This document shows positions 33,773 through 46,833 of a stretch of DNA of 64,000 nucleotides, one piece after another. A program made the translations under genes and the position numbers. The number at the start of each line of letters is the position of its first letter. Within the stretch, counting starts at the first letter, position 1. The notes under the pieces were generated by a model, which made no database searches, was not told the origin of the DNA, and saw only the letters and a program-made list of their open reading frames with translations. Source of the DNA: Sesamum alatum (lineage: Eukaryota; Streptophyta; Magnoliopsida; Lamiales; Pedaliaceae); assembly GCA_034509735.1 (NCBI GenBank), contig JACGWO010000007.1, forward strand, positions 21,914,046 through 21,978,045, written 5' to 3'.

Positions 33773-36700
33773 AATGCTATTGTAGAAAATTAAAGGGTGG
33801 AAATGCCATATGGTATAAGTTACAAGACCAATAATACGTTTACCCCACTGCAAATAAGCAAATCATCTCCCCATGAAAAACAAAATAGCATTTTACCTCC
33901 CTGTCTTTTTTAAAATAAACAATTTACCTCCATGATTAAGAGGATAAATTACTTCATTTAAAAAAAACATAGAAACATATTTTGCTATTTATTTTTTCAA
34001 TAGGTAGTGTTTTGCACATAGCATTTCCCCCCTTTTGTATTGCAGGTAATTTTTCAACAAAATGTACACATCAAACAAATTCATGTGCAATGGAATATCA
34101 ATGTTATGAATCTTTTATATGTTTTGAATCACGAATGGATTTCGTTTGATGTGTCTCGTGCCACAATGGATCCACTTTAGTATGTCTTCAGTTACAAAAG
34201 GATCTAACCTCCTTTCGAATTCAACAATAGGGCCTTTGTCCGTCGAGAGAAGACAATCATTCTCTTTTTGAACGCTCGCACTCTTAACTCCCGGAATCTT
34301 TTGGTGGTTCTCCTAAAAAATAGTTGATCGTCTTTTAAAGAGTATGACTTATTGTATTTTCTATTTGCTTTCGAGAATGACTGAAAAAATATATCAACTA
34401 ATGTGTTATGAGATTTTTATTTTTAGTGGAGTTACAAACACAAGAAAAAAAGTGGCCTTTTGTTACGATTAATTACTATATAGTCAAAAGTAAAAAAAAT
34501 ATTGCAAATGCTATTTAACTACAATTGCGCAACAACTATTATCCTTTGTTTCTACAAGTGGGGTTAAAACATTAGATACAGATAAAAGTCATGGTAGATA
34601 TTTTAGTCATAGAGAAAATCATGACAAATATCGACTAACTATGATCAAAATTAAAGTTTTCGCATCAGTTTTGTTTGATCGTGTTATACAATATTGATTT
34701 GCTATGATCTTTAAACTGTAACGATATTTTATTAGTATAAAGAATAATTTATGTTTTTTGTGTTATATTCATCTCACCAATTGATAATAAAATGGACCCA
34801 ATTAGATAATTATCTCAAATTGTGGATAAACATTCAATATTTTATCGTTAATTTTGTTGAACTCTGATGTCTTATTTTTTAAGTTAATTTATGTTTCTTT
34901 ATAAAAAATATTAACATATATTTTAAAAACTTTTAAAAACTCTTAAACATCTTATACATTACCTAATGTTAATGTTTTCCTTGTGTTTGGGTTTTTCCTT
35001 TTCTTGTCATTTAGCGGATAGAAGACGACTGCATTTCATTTTTTCACTATAAAAAATTGAATTATTTCCTGCATTATAAATGATTTTGCTTAATAACTAA
35101 CCATGATAAATAAATATTTTCTACCTCAATGAAACAAAACGAATGCAATAATTTAAATTTTAACCACAATTAATTTAAATATGTTGTTTTAGTTGTAGTC
35201 AATGCATTTGCCACGTCTTTTAGCTAGCTAGCTATAGCTATTATTTTTGCTTCGCCGGTATTTAATAATTGTTGTATAGTCATGGTAAATTATTTTCCGT
35301 GCTTTTTTGTTTTAAACTACAGTGATTAATTTTTTTTTAATAAAAAGAACTCTTATTTATTCTAGTGAAACTCTTATTTATTCTAGTGCTATTTACATTT
35401 TAAAACTACCAAATATGCACATAATTAATTGATGAGAAATTCTATGTCGAAAAGCTCACGTTAAATTTCTTGGGCCTTTGTCAATTTTTTGATTCATCTT
35501 ACAAAGAATTTGGGCTGTTCGGCAGTTGCTCTGAGAATATGAACCATTGAATTGGAGAAATACTACATTGATCTTGAGGCCTCGAACCATCACTGGGCCT
35601 TCCTGATCAAAGAGGAAAGCTACGTGATTGGTGTCATGCATGCTTTCTTTTCCAGCTACTTCGGGAAAAAATAAGAAGGGATTTCTTTTTTTTTTTACTC
35701 AAGTAACTTTGTCGTCGCTAATTTTAGTTCATTAATTTTAATAGTTTTCAATATTATACACTATATTGTAAAAATGTGTCAATTAGGTTCTTCGATTGCT
35801 AGATTTTGCTTTTATGGCTGGAAAATAACATGTGCACTGCACATGCTACAAAATTTGGGATTTTTTTTTCTATTATCCCATGTGGCACTAAAAATAATTT
35901 GGTACTTGAAGTGAATATTTTTTATCTCTTCTCTACCACATAAGACTTACACAAATAAAAAATGTCAAATTGCATAAAAACAAACTTTGAATTTATATTT
36001 TGTACTAGCTTTCGTGACACATAGTTTCTGCATGCATATAACAAATAGTCTTATACACTTTAAAAAATATTATAAATTAGAATGAAGTATATAACTCAAT
36101 ATACCAGCTTAAAAGAAAAAGAAAAAAATCAACTTAAATATATTATGGACAAAAGAAAAACATATACACACGGAAAATTATAGATAATTATAAATAATTA
36201 TTTTTATAAATATTTATAAATTAATTATTATTTTATAAAAAATACATAAAATTATAGGTAATGATAAATACTTATTTTATAAAATACTTATAGATTATAA
36301 AAATAATTATAAATTATAAAAAAATGAAATTCCTATTTCATATCATATAATACATAAAATTATAAAAATAAAATATTATGTTATAAATAGTTATAGGTTA
36401 TGAAAAATAAAATTGTTATTTATATAATATAAATTTAAATAAAAAAACTAAAATCCCCCCTCCCCTTGCAAACCCCGCCCCCACTCGCAAACCCCCTCCC
36501 CCTGCAACCTCCGCCCTCGCCCACCACCCCTTAATCCCAATTTCTTCCTCGTCCGCCGTTGAAGGGGCGACGGCGCATCACCCTCTAGCACCATGGGCGC
36601 GTCGCCGTCGCCAGTGCACAACTAGGTGATGGCGAGTCACCCCCTCCAATGGGGAGATGGAGGGGTGGCGGAGGTGGATGGGGGGTTGGGGGTAGGACGT

Positions 36701-37117
36701 AGGGGATTATTTTTTTTAAAATTAATATTATATAATAATTTTATTTTATAATTCTATATATATATATATCTATAATTAAGCCATTATATTAAAATGCCAC
36801 ATAGACACACACATGATTTGAGTTGTCGGAACTTCAACAATTAAATGCCACATCAGTATTTCGTTCATTCACCGAAAATTTGGCTCCAAAACTCTAAATT
36901 GCACGAAATCGATGCATTTTTGCAACATATTGTACAAAAATTGAAATTATCAAAATTAATGGACTAAAATTGAACAAGGACAAAGTTAGTGGACTATATA
37001 TATATTTTTTTCCCGAAATAAGAATTGTTTGTCTTATGTAGTTCAATGTCTCAGAGGCAATATATATTAGATTAATTGCATTTCCTCTTCTTCTAGAAAT
37101 TGAATGACAATAGATTC
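33773..37117. other. Gene-free AT-rich spacer
   Basis: Long AT-rich DNA between Copia-C and LINE-B. I found no supported gene. A 61-codon minus-strand open frame at 35456-35641 is not recognised. Bases 36170-36440 are almost pure A/T with short ataaatta-like repeats, followed by the GC/G-rich island listed next. Confidence 0.6.
36430..36765. repeat. GC/G-rich island with AT-rich inverted flanks
   Basis: A C-rich block (36454-36530), a cgccgtcg-rich centre and a G-rich block (36649-36705, with runs of four to six G) lie between AT-rich flanks that are roughly inverted copies (aaaattgttatttatataa versus the complement of ttatataataattttattt). This suggests an element with inverted ends. The G runs fit a G-quadruplex pattern. 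No protein-coding support. Confidence 0.45.
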
Positions 37118-37381
37118 TTTTTTTGATGAATTAACGATGACATTTTATAACCAAAGAAAACACAACAAACAACAGGGTCCTTACAATAGTAAACCAACAC
37201 CACTACACTAAACCAACTACAAACCAAACAACACCAAAAACCAAGAAGCAAAATCCATCAAAACAGAAACAGAAACAAAACAAGGAAACAATACAGAAAA
37301 TAACCAACAGAGGAGCATCAAATATCAATTGATCATCATCAAACTTCAAGCTCAGCAACAGCACCCAACCTTCTAACCCCC

Positions 37382-40300
37382 TTACGCTGGTCTGCTACCA
37401 ATCCGAGCTGCCTGAAAGTTTCCCAGCCACAGCAACGATCTCCTCCACTCATCCCACAAATCTGGGTATTGACCTTCCATGACCCGCTTGCAACGGTGCT
37501 GCCAAATAACCCAGCACATCATAAAAAATCTATGGGTGTCCTCTTTCTCCAGCTGTTGTACAACCCCAGAGACCCAATCAGCTCCACACAGAAAACTATG
37601 GGATACGACCCTCCACGGAATAAGAGACAAAGCCCAAAATTGCCTAGCCACAGAACAGTCCAAAAACACATGCTTGACAGACTCAACGTTAGTATGACAG
37701 GCACAACACCCCTTCTCCACATCTCTATTCCGCTGCGACAGTTTTTCCAAAGTAGGAAGAGAGTCCGAGCACAAACGCCACATAAGAACACGCACCCGAG
37801 GAGGAACTTTAGCACCCCAAATGCACGACCATACAGATTTACCCCCTTGCTGTCCCACCCCTGACGATGACGCTCGATACCTCTCCTTCATGGCCACCGG
37901 TTGTTTATACGCACTCCGTACAGTAAAATATCCTTTTTTATGAAATTTCCATCGCCACACTACCGCAGCCTCCCTCCCCTGCCCTTCCCCCGGCACAACC
38001 TCACAACCTTCTTTCAACAAACCCCTCGCAGCAGGAAGACTGCGCTAAGTCCAAGACGGCCTATGACCCAACGTGGCCTCCCAAAAACTACCGTGCTGGA
38101 AGTACTTTGCCCTCAAGACCCGACTAAGCAAAGAATCTGGCCGTGTGAGAATACGCCATCCTTGCTTAGCCAACAAGGCCAAGTTAAACTCCCTCAAACT
38201 CCTAAACCCCAACCCCCCCTGAGCCAAAGGACGACAAAGCTTTGCCCATGCCACCCAGTGAATCCGTCTCTCCCCCCTATTATGCCACCAGAAATTAGCT
38301 GCAGCCGATTCCAACTGATGCACCACATTATTAGGCAGCTGAAAACAGGACATTGCATATGATGGCATCGACTGCACCACCGCCTTAATCAAAACCCCCT
38401 TCCCAGCCTGAGACAGAAATTTCCCATTCTACCCACTCGTCCTCTCCCAAACCCTATCCTTCAAATATTGGAACAGCGAACCCCTAGACTTCCCCCCGAC
38501 CGCCGATAGCCCCAAGTACTTAGCATGATGCTCCACCAGCCTCACCCCTAACACTAACGCCAACTCCCTCTTCACCTCAACCCTCACTCTCCCCACTCAC
38601 CACTATACTAGATTTATTAAAATTAATCACCTGCCCAGACGCCCTCACATAAACCTCCAGGATTCTCCGTACCTCCCTCAATTGCTCATCCATGGCATCA
38701 CAAAACACTAAAGTATCATCAGCGAATAATAAATGAGAAATCGGTGGTGCTTGTGCAGTTACTATCACTCCATTCAGCCTCCTCTCCCGTTCCGCAGCCT
38801 GAATCATACAAGATAAAGCTTCTGCACACAGAATAAACAAATATGGAGATAACGGGTCACCCTGACGGATGCCCCTCTCCGGCCGAAAAAAACCAAATTG
38901 CTCCCCGTTAAGTGTCAAAGAATACGACACAGAAGTGACCAACATCATAATAAGGTTCACAAATCTGTGATGAAATCCCAACCTAAGAAGGACCCCCCTG
39001 AGAAACGGCCACTCTACCCTATCATAAGCTTTACTCATATCCAGTTTTAACGCTGCACATGCCCTATTAACTTGGTTCGAAATTTTCAGGTGATGGTTAA
39101 GTTCAAAAGCCAACAACACATTATCTGTAATTAAACGCCCCAGAATGAAAGCAGACTAGGTATGAGAAACAACATGATCAAGCAAGGGTTTAACACGATT
39201 CGCCACACATTTTGAGACAATTTTTACAATGACATTACAAAGGCTAATCGGCCAAAGTTGTGAAACTGTCTCAAGGGACTGACACTTAGGAATGAGCACA
39301 ATATGAGTATAATTAAGCTTATGGAGGAAAACATGCTCATTCAGTATATTAAGGACAGTAGAAGTAACATCATGCTCAAGAATAGGCCAAAACTTTGAAA
39401 AAATATAGGAGGCATGCCATCAGGACTAGGGGACTTAAAAGGGAACATACCAAAGACTGCAGCTTTAGCCTCCGCCGGGGTGAACGGTTTGGCTAGCTCT
39501 TGGTTCATCGCAGTCGAGACACGTGGCTGAACGGTCCTTAGCACCTCATTTATACATGATTCTGATGGACTGGAGGAGGCAAAGATATGCTGAAAATACC
39601 GTAATAGGATTCCCCTTATGTCTTCCTCTGTATCCCTTCAAACTCCCCCCTCATCCCTCAACCGATTGATCATATTCTGCCGTCGTCGAGACGAAGCGTA
39701 AGCGTGGAAAAAACCTGTATTACCGTCTCCATCCTTTAACCAATGAGCTTTACTCCTTTGCTGCCACTGCACTATCTCATACAGCCGCTGTTTTTCCAAT
39801 TGTTTCCTAATCGACTCCATTTCCTGCAACACATCCGGTCCTAAATTACCACACTGGAGTTGCACATACCTTGCAACTTAATCTCCTGTTGAGGCCTAAT
39901 AAACTGCTCCCGATTCCACCTCAATAACCCCAACCTGCATTACTGAATCTTCTGAAAAATACTAGTACACGGATCACTTGAAACTACCGAACCCCACGCC
40001 TCTGAAATTACCTTACTGCACTCAGCCGAGAGCAACCACTTGGCTTCAAAACCGAAAGGTCGTTTACGCTGGACCTTTTCCAAACCTCCTCTCGGGTCCC
40101 AATGGATAAGCAACATAGCATGGTCCGAATACGGGTTACTCAAATGATGCACAGACGTGGCTGGAAATTTCTCACACCACTTGGAATTACCACAAGCCCT
40201 CTCCAACCGCGCCCAAACAGTATCCAGATGACGCCGCCGATTACACCACGTGAATTTCGGACCCCTGTATCCCAAGTCAGCCAAATCCGAACGCTCAAGA

Positions 40301-40788
40301 GCCTGCCGAAACTCCTCAATTTGCCAACGTGGTCTTGCATTCCCTGTTTTCTCATGTTGTACCATAATCTCGTTAAAATCCCCTGTACAAATCCACGGAG
40401 AGTCAGATTGGGTGCTCAGCTGAACCAATCTGTCCCAAACAACCCTCCTTTGCATAGGATCCGGATCCCCATAAAATCCCGTAAACCGCCAATCAGCACC
40501 ATTGGCCTCCACACACACATTCACATCAATATGATTAACCGAGAAGGATCTCAACTGAACAGCGATGTCCTTCCGCCAAAGCAGAGCTAAGCCTCCCGAA
40601 CGACCCATAGCCGGCACAACAACCCCGAACATATCCAAACGGTCTCGAATGCTCTCAGCTCTTATCAATCCACATTTCGTTTCCGAAAAAAATACAATCA
40701 AGGGGTGATAATCATGGACACAATCTCCGAGTTTCCGAATTGTCGACGGCCCCCCTAACCCTCGACAATTCCACACCAAAGCACTCAT
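37382..40788 (-). pseudogene. LINE-B ORF2 pseudogene: endonuclease, RT, zf-RVT
   Basis: The start at 40788 reads MSALVWNCRGLGG. The endonuclease is open for 282 codons (39940-40788), with FFSETKC, GDFNEI and YSDHAMLLI, so its catalytic region looks intact. Then come stops and frame changes (blocks at 39638-39865 and 39341-39544). The RT core 38577-39119 has KLDMSKAYDRVEW, RQGDPLSPYLF and an intact LLFADDTLVF palm box. The 38045-38392 block and the zf-RVT at 37382-38020 (VPPRVRVLMWRLCSDSLPT, CHTNVESVKHVFLDC) follow. It ends without an RNase H domain. Better preserved than LINE-A, but not translatable as one protein. Confidence 0.9.
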
Positions 40789-41680
40789 AATGATAGGCGG
40801 GGTTGCGTCGCAGCCTCCGCCGGATCAGAGTCATCACTACCTTCATCCACCAAATGCCGCTTCAGAGGCCTACATCCCATCACCATCCCTCTTTTCATTT
40901 CCCCGTCTTATGTGTCGAACCCATCATCCCCCTGCCCCTCCCCCCTCGCAGACCCCCTCTCAGCCCTCCCCTCCCCCTCCCTCTCGCTGCCGTGAACACC
41001 ACTGGCACAGCGACCAATTCGCCCTCACTCCCTAATCCCGCCGTCTCACCCACCTCTTTCATACACCCAGATAGCTCAGCCCCTTGAGAAGAAGAAATTT
41101 GGATTGAGGGGAACTCATACATACCCGGTTTGATGGCCAAATTGGGGCCAACTTCGGTAATACCCACAGCCTCCTCGGAATCCACACCTCCCTCTGCGCT
41201 GGCCACCCCGCAGCCGACCGTCCGCCGCCCCTCAGTCGTTTCCTCCATTTCGACCCACCGGCCCACTAAATTCAGAGGAGAACCACCTTCACCAAGCACT
41301 GTGTCATTGTCCCTTACACTCTGTCAATTATCAGACCCTGTTGGGCATAACAAATCTTTACTGAATTGAGCACAAGCATCACCCGACTGCCGAGATGGGC
41401 TGGGCCTCAATCCCAAATCCATCCTGCTGTTCCGACCACTAACTTCTAACTCTCGAGTGGGCTCGACATATATTTGGGCCGCCACACCCTCGTCCCCCTG
41501 CGGGCTATTCACAATGGGCTCCCCAACGCCTTGGCCCAATGGCTTAGTCTTAAAGGACTGTCCTGGATCAAATGCACGCCCACTAGGCCCAACCACGTTA
41601 ACATTCACCACACTCCTATGGTCCTCTTTCGTAGGCAGCCCACTTGGGATAAAGACTCCTCTTGGATAAACTCTTTCTTA
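40785..41680 (-). pseudogene. LINE-B ORF1 C-terminal part
   Basis: Blocks at 41324-41611 and 40895-41299 in one frame are split by a stop near 41321, with a Gly/Arg-rich stretch (ARGRGRGGLRGG) near 40920-40980 suited to RNA binding. In another frame the end reads GSDDSDPAEAATQPRLSL, typical of plant LINE ORF1 C-termini, with its TGA at 40785-40787 overlapping the ORF2 ATG. The DUF4283 and knuckle region is absent, being lost by 5' truncation. Confidence 0.75.
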
Positions 41681-41690
41681 AATAGAGTCT

Positions 41691-42213
41691 GTATCCTATT
41701 TAATAGGGGAAACAGTTGTGATAAAAAAAAATATGGAAACACAACAGTGTGATACAACAAATGAGTTGATCACAACACTCTCCCAAGTATATTATCTCGA
41801 AATATTCTATATCTATATTTCTCTCTATGTTTTTTTAGCATCGCCATAGACTCCATGGATTTCAGGTGTGTAAACAAGTGTGTTGCTCTTGTAGTAATCT
41901 ACCAAGACGAGCAAGGCGTGTTCGTGGTTTGCACAAGATTTTAGGGCAAGATCTATGTGGGGAAAATTTGAAAATGTTCGTGGGATGATCTTCAAGACAA
42001 CGAGAAAGATGATATGTTCGTGATTCAATCAAGCCATGGACTTCTAGACGAGCTAGATCCGGATACATGGATTGACATACTTCCGTTGCTACAGGTTCAA
42101 CCAATCCATATTTATGTGCCAATGTGACTATATATTTAGTGTCCAAATTATTTATTATAGGCAAGATTTATTTTTATATTACCCTTTTTTTTTTCAATAG
42201 TAGAATCAGAGCC
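41691..42213 (+). mobile_element. Old copia 5' LTR end and primer-site remnant
   Basis: The sequence ends in ttttttttca (ca at 42195-42196), and four bases later comes tagaatcagagcc (42201-42213), 11 of 13 matches to the tRNA-Met primer site. The upstream part (tgatcacaacactctccc...tatattatctcg) resembles the ends of Tork/Angela-type copia LTRs as I recall them. The left edge is set by LINE-B and is uncertain. Confidence 0.4.
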
Positions 42214-43134
42214 ACTCTGACTTAGTCTCGTTGAAATTGTCTGATTGATCACTAAGGGTTTTTATGCTTGTTTTTTTTTTTAAAAAAAAAAAAACATTTT
42301 AATTATGAATGCATGAAATGTTTCTTTGATTTTTTAACCATAAGTATATCTTGATGAGGAGACCATAGGGTTAAAATTTGCTGAAAATCGGATGAGTATT
42401 TTGGGAGAAAAATTAAATTCTAGTTTTTAAATCTATTTTCTTAGAGCATAAAATCAAACTTGGTTATATGTTTTTATTCAAAATATTTTTATGCCATGTT
42501 GTAGATCATGAAAATAGGTCCAAAATGGTGCATGAATGATCCAAAAAAGATTTAAAATATATGAGATATGACTTTTTTGAAGTTTTGGTCGAAAAATACA
42601 CCGTTGTGATTACTAATGGTGTCTCAATTGGGTGCGGATCCCATAGCATCTGATTGAGTGATGATTTGGCGTCAGCTAGGATTTACTGGGTGCCAACTAA
42701 GCGTATGGTCACATGATCTCTTGGCTGGCTCGTGAGCTGCCAAGCCTAGTCGAGCTAAGTGGAGTCGAGTCTATGGCTAAAGGCTGACTCACATCTAAAG
42801 AGCTATTTGGTTACGTTCTTTTTCTAGTTTTTTCTGAAAATTCGATTTTCTATTTAAAAAAAAAAAAGAAAAACATGATTTTTACTGAAAAATTATAATT
42901 GATGGGGTGCCCATTCCAATGGTTAATGATTTATTTAATTTTATTTTCCATGTCTAATTTTTTTTTATTTTCTCTATTTTGTGTTGTAGAAAATGTGCCT
43001 CTGTTCTTTGCAATATTTTGTTATTGCAATTTATGTCAATATAATTATTTGTGATTGCATTATTTTGTGATTACAATTTATGAGAATGATTAATTGTGAT
43101 TCAAATATTCTAATGAATGCTCTCACTATATATA
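42214..43134 (+). other. AT-rich leader-like DNA, no gene
   Basis: Contains poly-A/T runs and ttgtgattgca/aatttatg repeats; probably the untranslated leader of the old copia element to its left. Continued after the solo LTR at 45345, where ttgcaattttctgaatttgca is similar in style. Confidence 0.35.
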
Positions 43135-45344
43135 TGAAGGACAAGCGGATCCGCCCGAGAGCGCGAGCGGAAACGAGAAAGCGAGAAATCGTGCACAAAT
43201 TTAAATCTAATTTAAATATGCGAATTCCAAGGGGTGTACCCTTGGGTGCTCAACCGGGCGTTCGATGTAGGATGTGTAAATATTGAAAATATATATTTAA
43301 ACACATAGGGCATAGATATATAAATGAAATCAATCAAAGCGTAATAAACCGTTACCTTTGATTGTTTAGCATATGCTCCCGGCTACTAGCATTGTTCCTT
43401 CTCCGGAATGCTCACGAAATCCAAACGTATGGATTCTCCAAAGGTGATCCACACCACACCGGAAGAAACACACGTTCTTCTTGCTAGAAAAGAACGGGTT
43501 TAGAAGGAATCGGTTTAAGAGAAGAACACTATGAATTAGTGTTCTCTTAAACTTATTTTGTTCTTCTTCTTGATTCAAAATCAAGTGAAGAACACAAGTG
43601 TGGGAGAGGGAGAGAGCACGAAATTTGAGAGAGAGGAGAGGGATTTTTGTCTTCTCTTTTTCCTAGAAAAAGATGAATAATGAATCACTTATGCTTGGTG
43701 TTGTATATTCTAATATATATACATAATTAATGTGATTATTGGAATGTGTCTAGGTTCATCCAAAGATGTCTAGATTCATTCCAATCAATCACCATCAATT
43801 CTTCAATCAAGCCTACCAAAATTTATGGTATGATCAAATCATACCAAAAGGAAAGAGCTTGATTGGAGTTGATTTGTCTCTTTCCAAAAGAGATAAGTCA
43901 ACATACCACCTAGCATGAAACATGGCTGATTTTGCTTCCTCCAAAGGAGACACGGCCATGTTTTAATTAAGGAAAGAAGTCCAACTTCTTCCCATTCCAA
44001 ATTAGGAATTATTTCTCCTCTCGGGTATAATTTAACGGACCGGGTTTTATCGTAATCCAATTACGACGAACCCAATATTAAATCCAATTTAATGTCCACT
44101 TAAATTATTCCCGTTGATCTTTTAATCCAATTAAAAGATCCAACGTCTCAACATCTCAACTTTCCATATTTAATCGAAAATTCAATTTACCGATTAAATG
44201 AAAGCCCGATACAATATCGGCCCGTCCATCCAATGGACTTTCCCTTAAGTAATTTAATTACTTATTTTATCCTTCGAGATTGGCTCCAAGTCGATCTCTC
44301 AACCTCCTCGGTGATTTGTGTGTGACCCTTTAGGTTCACCCTCAACTAGACTTGGGCCCGTTACCATGGGTGGCCGTCTAGCAACGGTCCATGGCACTAG
44401 AGACTAGGTGAATTGGCGTGAACATTTAGGCGCCGATTCCGTACGGGTACGATCCTTCCGTCTACCGTCTCCCGGCCTTAGTCTAGGGTATGGAATCGGG
44501 CGTCGGTTCCCATCCTTGACTAGCCATCTATGCTTAATACTCGAGACCACGTATGCTTCATTGCATCGACACAGGAAACCATTCCCTGTTCGACCAACCA
44601 CTGTGGCCACAACTTCAAACCGCATGAACGTGTCTCCGAGTGCATAGGAGATACCTCTGTCACATACTGACAGGGGACGGATCCTCTTCTTGGAATCCAC
44701 CGTCCTCGCTACACATTCCGACTGCACTGGACAAGGCTTATGATAATTATCTTACAGAATGATTACCTCTCGCCAGATCCAAGATACAGTCGTCCTGTGC
44801 ACGCGACTGCCATGATCCCTCAAGTCTGAGGATTACTCCCGTACTATCGGAACCGGGGAAAACCAATCATACCGACCAAGCCTCCAAGGCTTCCATATGA
44901 TGATCCCCGCGAGTCAGTCCAGTCGGCTCGACCCCAGTCGACCAACCCATCAAGATCGTGTAGGCGTCCCACGCTTGTCGCCGATGAAACACGGCACTCA
45001 TCCAATGAACACGACTCTTGACGCAAGTCTCAATAGGACTCTCGATGCCCTGTCTCGAGGTCCTCGACTTGGAACGTTTCAGACCCAACTCTTAATCAGT
45101 TGGTTTCATGACCACCATCCAATGCGTGGCCCAACTGCACGAGTTGTTATCCATGGTCTGTGGGCTTTGTTGCGATATAAGTTAAACACCATTTTAACAA
45201 ATGTAAGATGAGCGCAACAAAGAAGGTACCATTGGTGACGAATACTCATCTTATTCATCACATAATAATATTACATTTACATCAAGTTGTCAGATAGGTT
45301 ACAAATCGCCAAACCTATTGGCTTTCTGCTCACCTATTCTAACA
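43135..45344 (-). repeat. Solo LTR-1, 2210 bp
   Basis: On the minus strand it starts tgttagaataggtgagc and ends ...ccttca. The perfect target duplication atata flanks it (43130-43134 and 45345-45349). No internal region adjoins it, so it is a solo LTR left by LTR-LTR recombination. It matches feature 1 (for example the complement of ttcattggatgagtg near 45000) and more distantly solo LTR-2 and the Copia-C and Copia-F LTRs. Open frames inside it are not genes. Confidence 0.9.
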
Positions 45345-46308
45345 ATATATGCATGTCTTGATAATTGCATAAAACTATCTATGTTTATTGCAATTTTCTG
45401 AATTTGCAATATGATTTTCTGTTATGAATATATAGACATTAACATTTGGGTGCTCATGTATTATGTGTGTATTTTATTATTTTTGTGGAGATAGTTTGAG
45501 ACAATGGTGGTAATTAATGCAGTATTTCCGATTTTATAGATTGATGTAGTAGGCCTTACATTTTTTCTTAAAAATGTATTTCTTAGGCCATTTTTTTTTG
45601 TTGGGGGGAGGGGGGGCATGTATTACTTTTATTGGGGATATGTTTCGCTATCTACCTTCATAGGGCCAAATTATTTCAACATGATATATCAAATATTAGT
45701 GTAGCCCCACACTCATAAATTAATATGAGCTCTACTCTTTGAGAGCCATGCAAAAGGTATAGATTTACTCTTAAAGAGTTCTACAAATGACACTAGTTAT
45801 CCAATATAGTCTAATCGAAATGAAAACACACTTTTAAGGCATTTGTTGTGTGCTTTGATTTATTCATCATAACTGCATTTTTTTGTTTACAATGCATTTA
45901 TATAATAAAGTCCTTGATCTTGGATGACCACCTTCATCCGAATCTGTCTCCTCATTAATTTTGGATGACCAGGAGATCCCCCTGACACAGACGCCAAATA
46001 AAGATCGTAATCTTATTTAGCAACCTTGCTCCCCAAAGAAATGTCCATTTCACTTCTCTTCCACTAGAGACACCCTCCCTCTCTCCACCAGCATTAAGGG
46101 TCACTCGATGAGTAATATAATAACAGAATGTACATTCAAAGATCCTAGCTTTGAGTAGTGTCAAATGATCTAATCTCGTTCATGATTTTGAGCCACTAGT
46201 ATTGAGCAAATAAAGGTTGACACATTCTAAGCAAAAGTACTATTGTAATAACGTAATATTCCCCCCTTGAGCCTTAAACAACAGAAAATCCCTAACTTTG
46301 GAATCTAC
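45345..46308. other. Gene-free spacer with a LINE remnant
   Basis: AT-rich; a G-rich run at 45602-45617. Apart from the remnant at 45955-46055, I see no feature. Confidence 0.55.
45955..46055 (-). pseudogene. LINE zf-RVT fragment
   Basis: Reads WTFLWGARLLNKITIFIWRL, the start of the zf-RVT domain found at the end of plant LINE ORF2 (compare WSCIWGAKVPPRVRVLMWRL in LINE-B). Only about 32 codons are recognisable; the rest is lost. Confidence 0.6.
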
Positions 46309-46818
46309 TGTTGGAAGCTATAGTGGGTTTCAATTGTATAAAAACACTTTTGAAAGAAGAGAAGATGAGTATATATTAGATATTTTATTAAAATATATAT
46401 ATAAATATATATATATATATATTAGAAATTTTATACTCTACCTTTCAAAAAAAAATTATATTCGAAATTGTGCATCTGTATTCACTTGAATAACATTAGA
46501 TTACAAGACCTTTTATAGGCCTTAACATCAGCTAATAAGCATAGAATTTCGTACAATGAATAAATGCAAATACAGAATTCTTGACATCATTCTCTATTTT
46601 TGGCAGTTCTTGGTAAAATAACTATAACCTTTTGTAGAGATTTCCAATCGACTTGAAACTTAAACTATTTAAAACTATACTCATAGAGCTTTAATTTTAT
46701 ATAAGATTCATCCGAAATGAGAATCGTTTGCATTCTGAAAATGCATATGAAAGTCTACTAAAACTGTGACTGTTGAAAACTAGAAGACAAGTTTAGTTCT
46801 TTTGTGGAATTCTCAACA
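46309..46818 (-). repeat. Copia-D 3' LTR, 510 bp
   Basis: Plus-strand ends tgttggaagc...attctcaaca, i.e. TG...CA with tgttg/caaca inverted tips. Contains an (AT)n stretch at 46397-46421. Its partner LTR is absent. Confidence 0.75.
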
Positions 46819-46833
46819 CCCCCCCTGTAAACT
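46819..46833 (-). other. Copia-D polypurine tract
   Basis: On the minus strand acagggggggtgttgag spans the boundary; the G run abuts the LTR start at 46818. Confidence 0.8.

Larger units (their letters stand above)
37118..41690 (-). mobile_element. LINE-B: L1-type non-LTR retrotransposon, 5'-truncated
   Basis: The poly-A tail is the T run at 37118-37124 on the plus strand. The 3' untranslated region (37125-37381) is followed leftward-to-rightward by ORF2 (zf-RVT, RT, endonuclease) and ORF1. ORF1 lacks its N-terminal half, so the element is 5'-truncated, as is usual for LINEs. A possible 10-bp target duplication is aatagattct (37109-37118) versus aatagagtct (41681-41690), one mismatch; the right edge depends on it. 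Confidence 0.87.

Noticed and set aside
35456..35641. 61-codon minus-strand frame with protein-like composition
   Set aside because: No recognisable domain, no splice or promoter support; kept only as a note.
41862..42164. 100-codon minus-strand frame
   Set aside because: Lies in LTR-like sequence read antisense; no homology recognised.
44404..45211. Several frames of 60-107 codons on both strands
   Set aside because: Inside solo LTR-1; equivalent frames are broken in the related LTRs.
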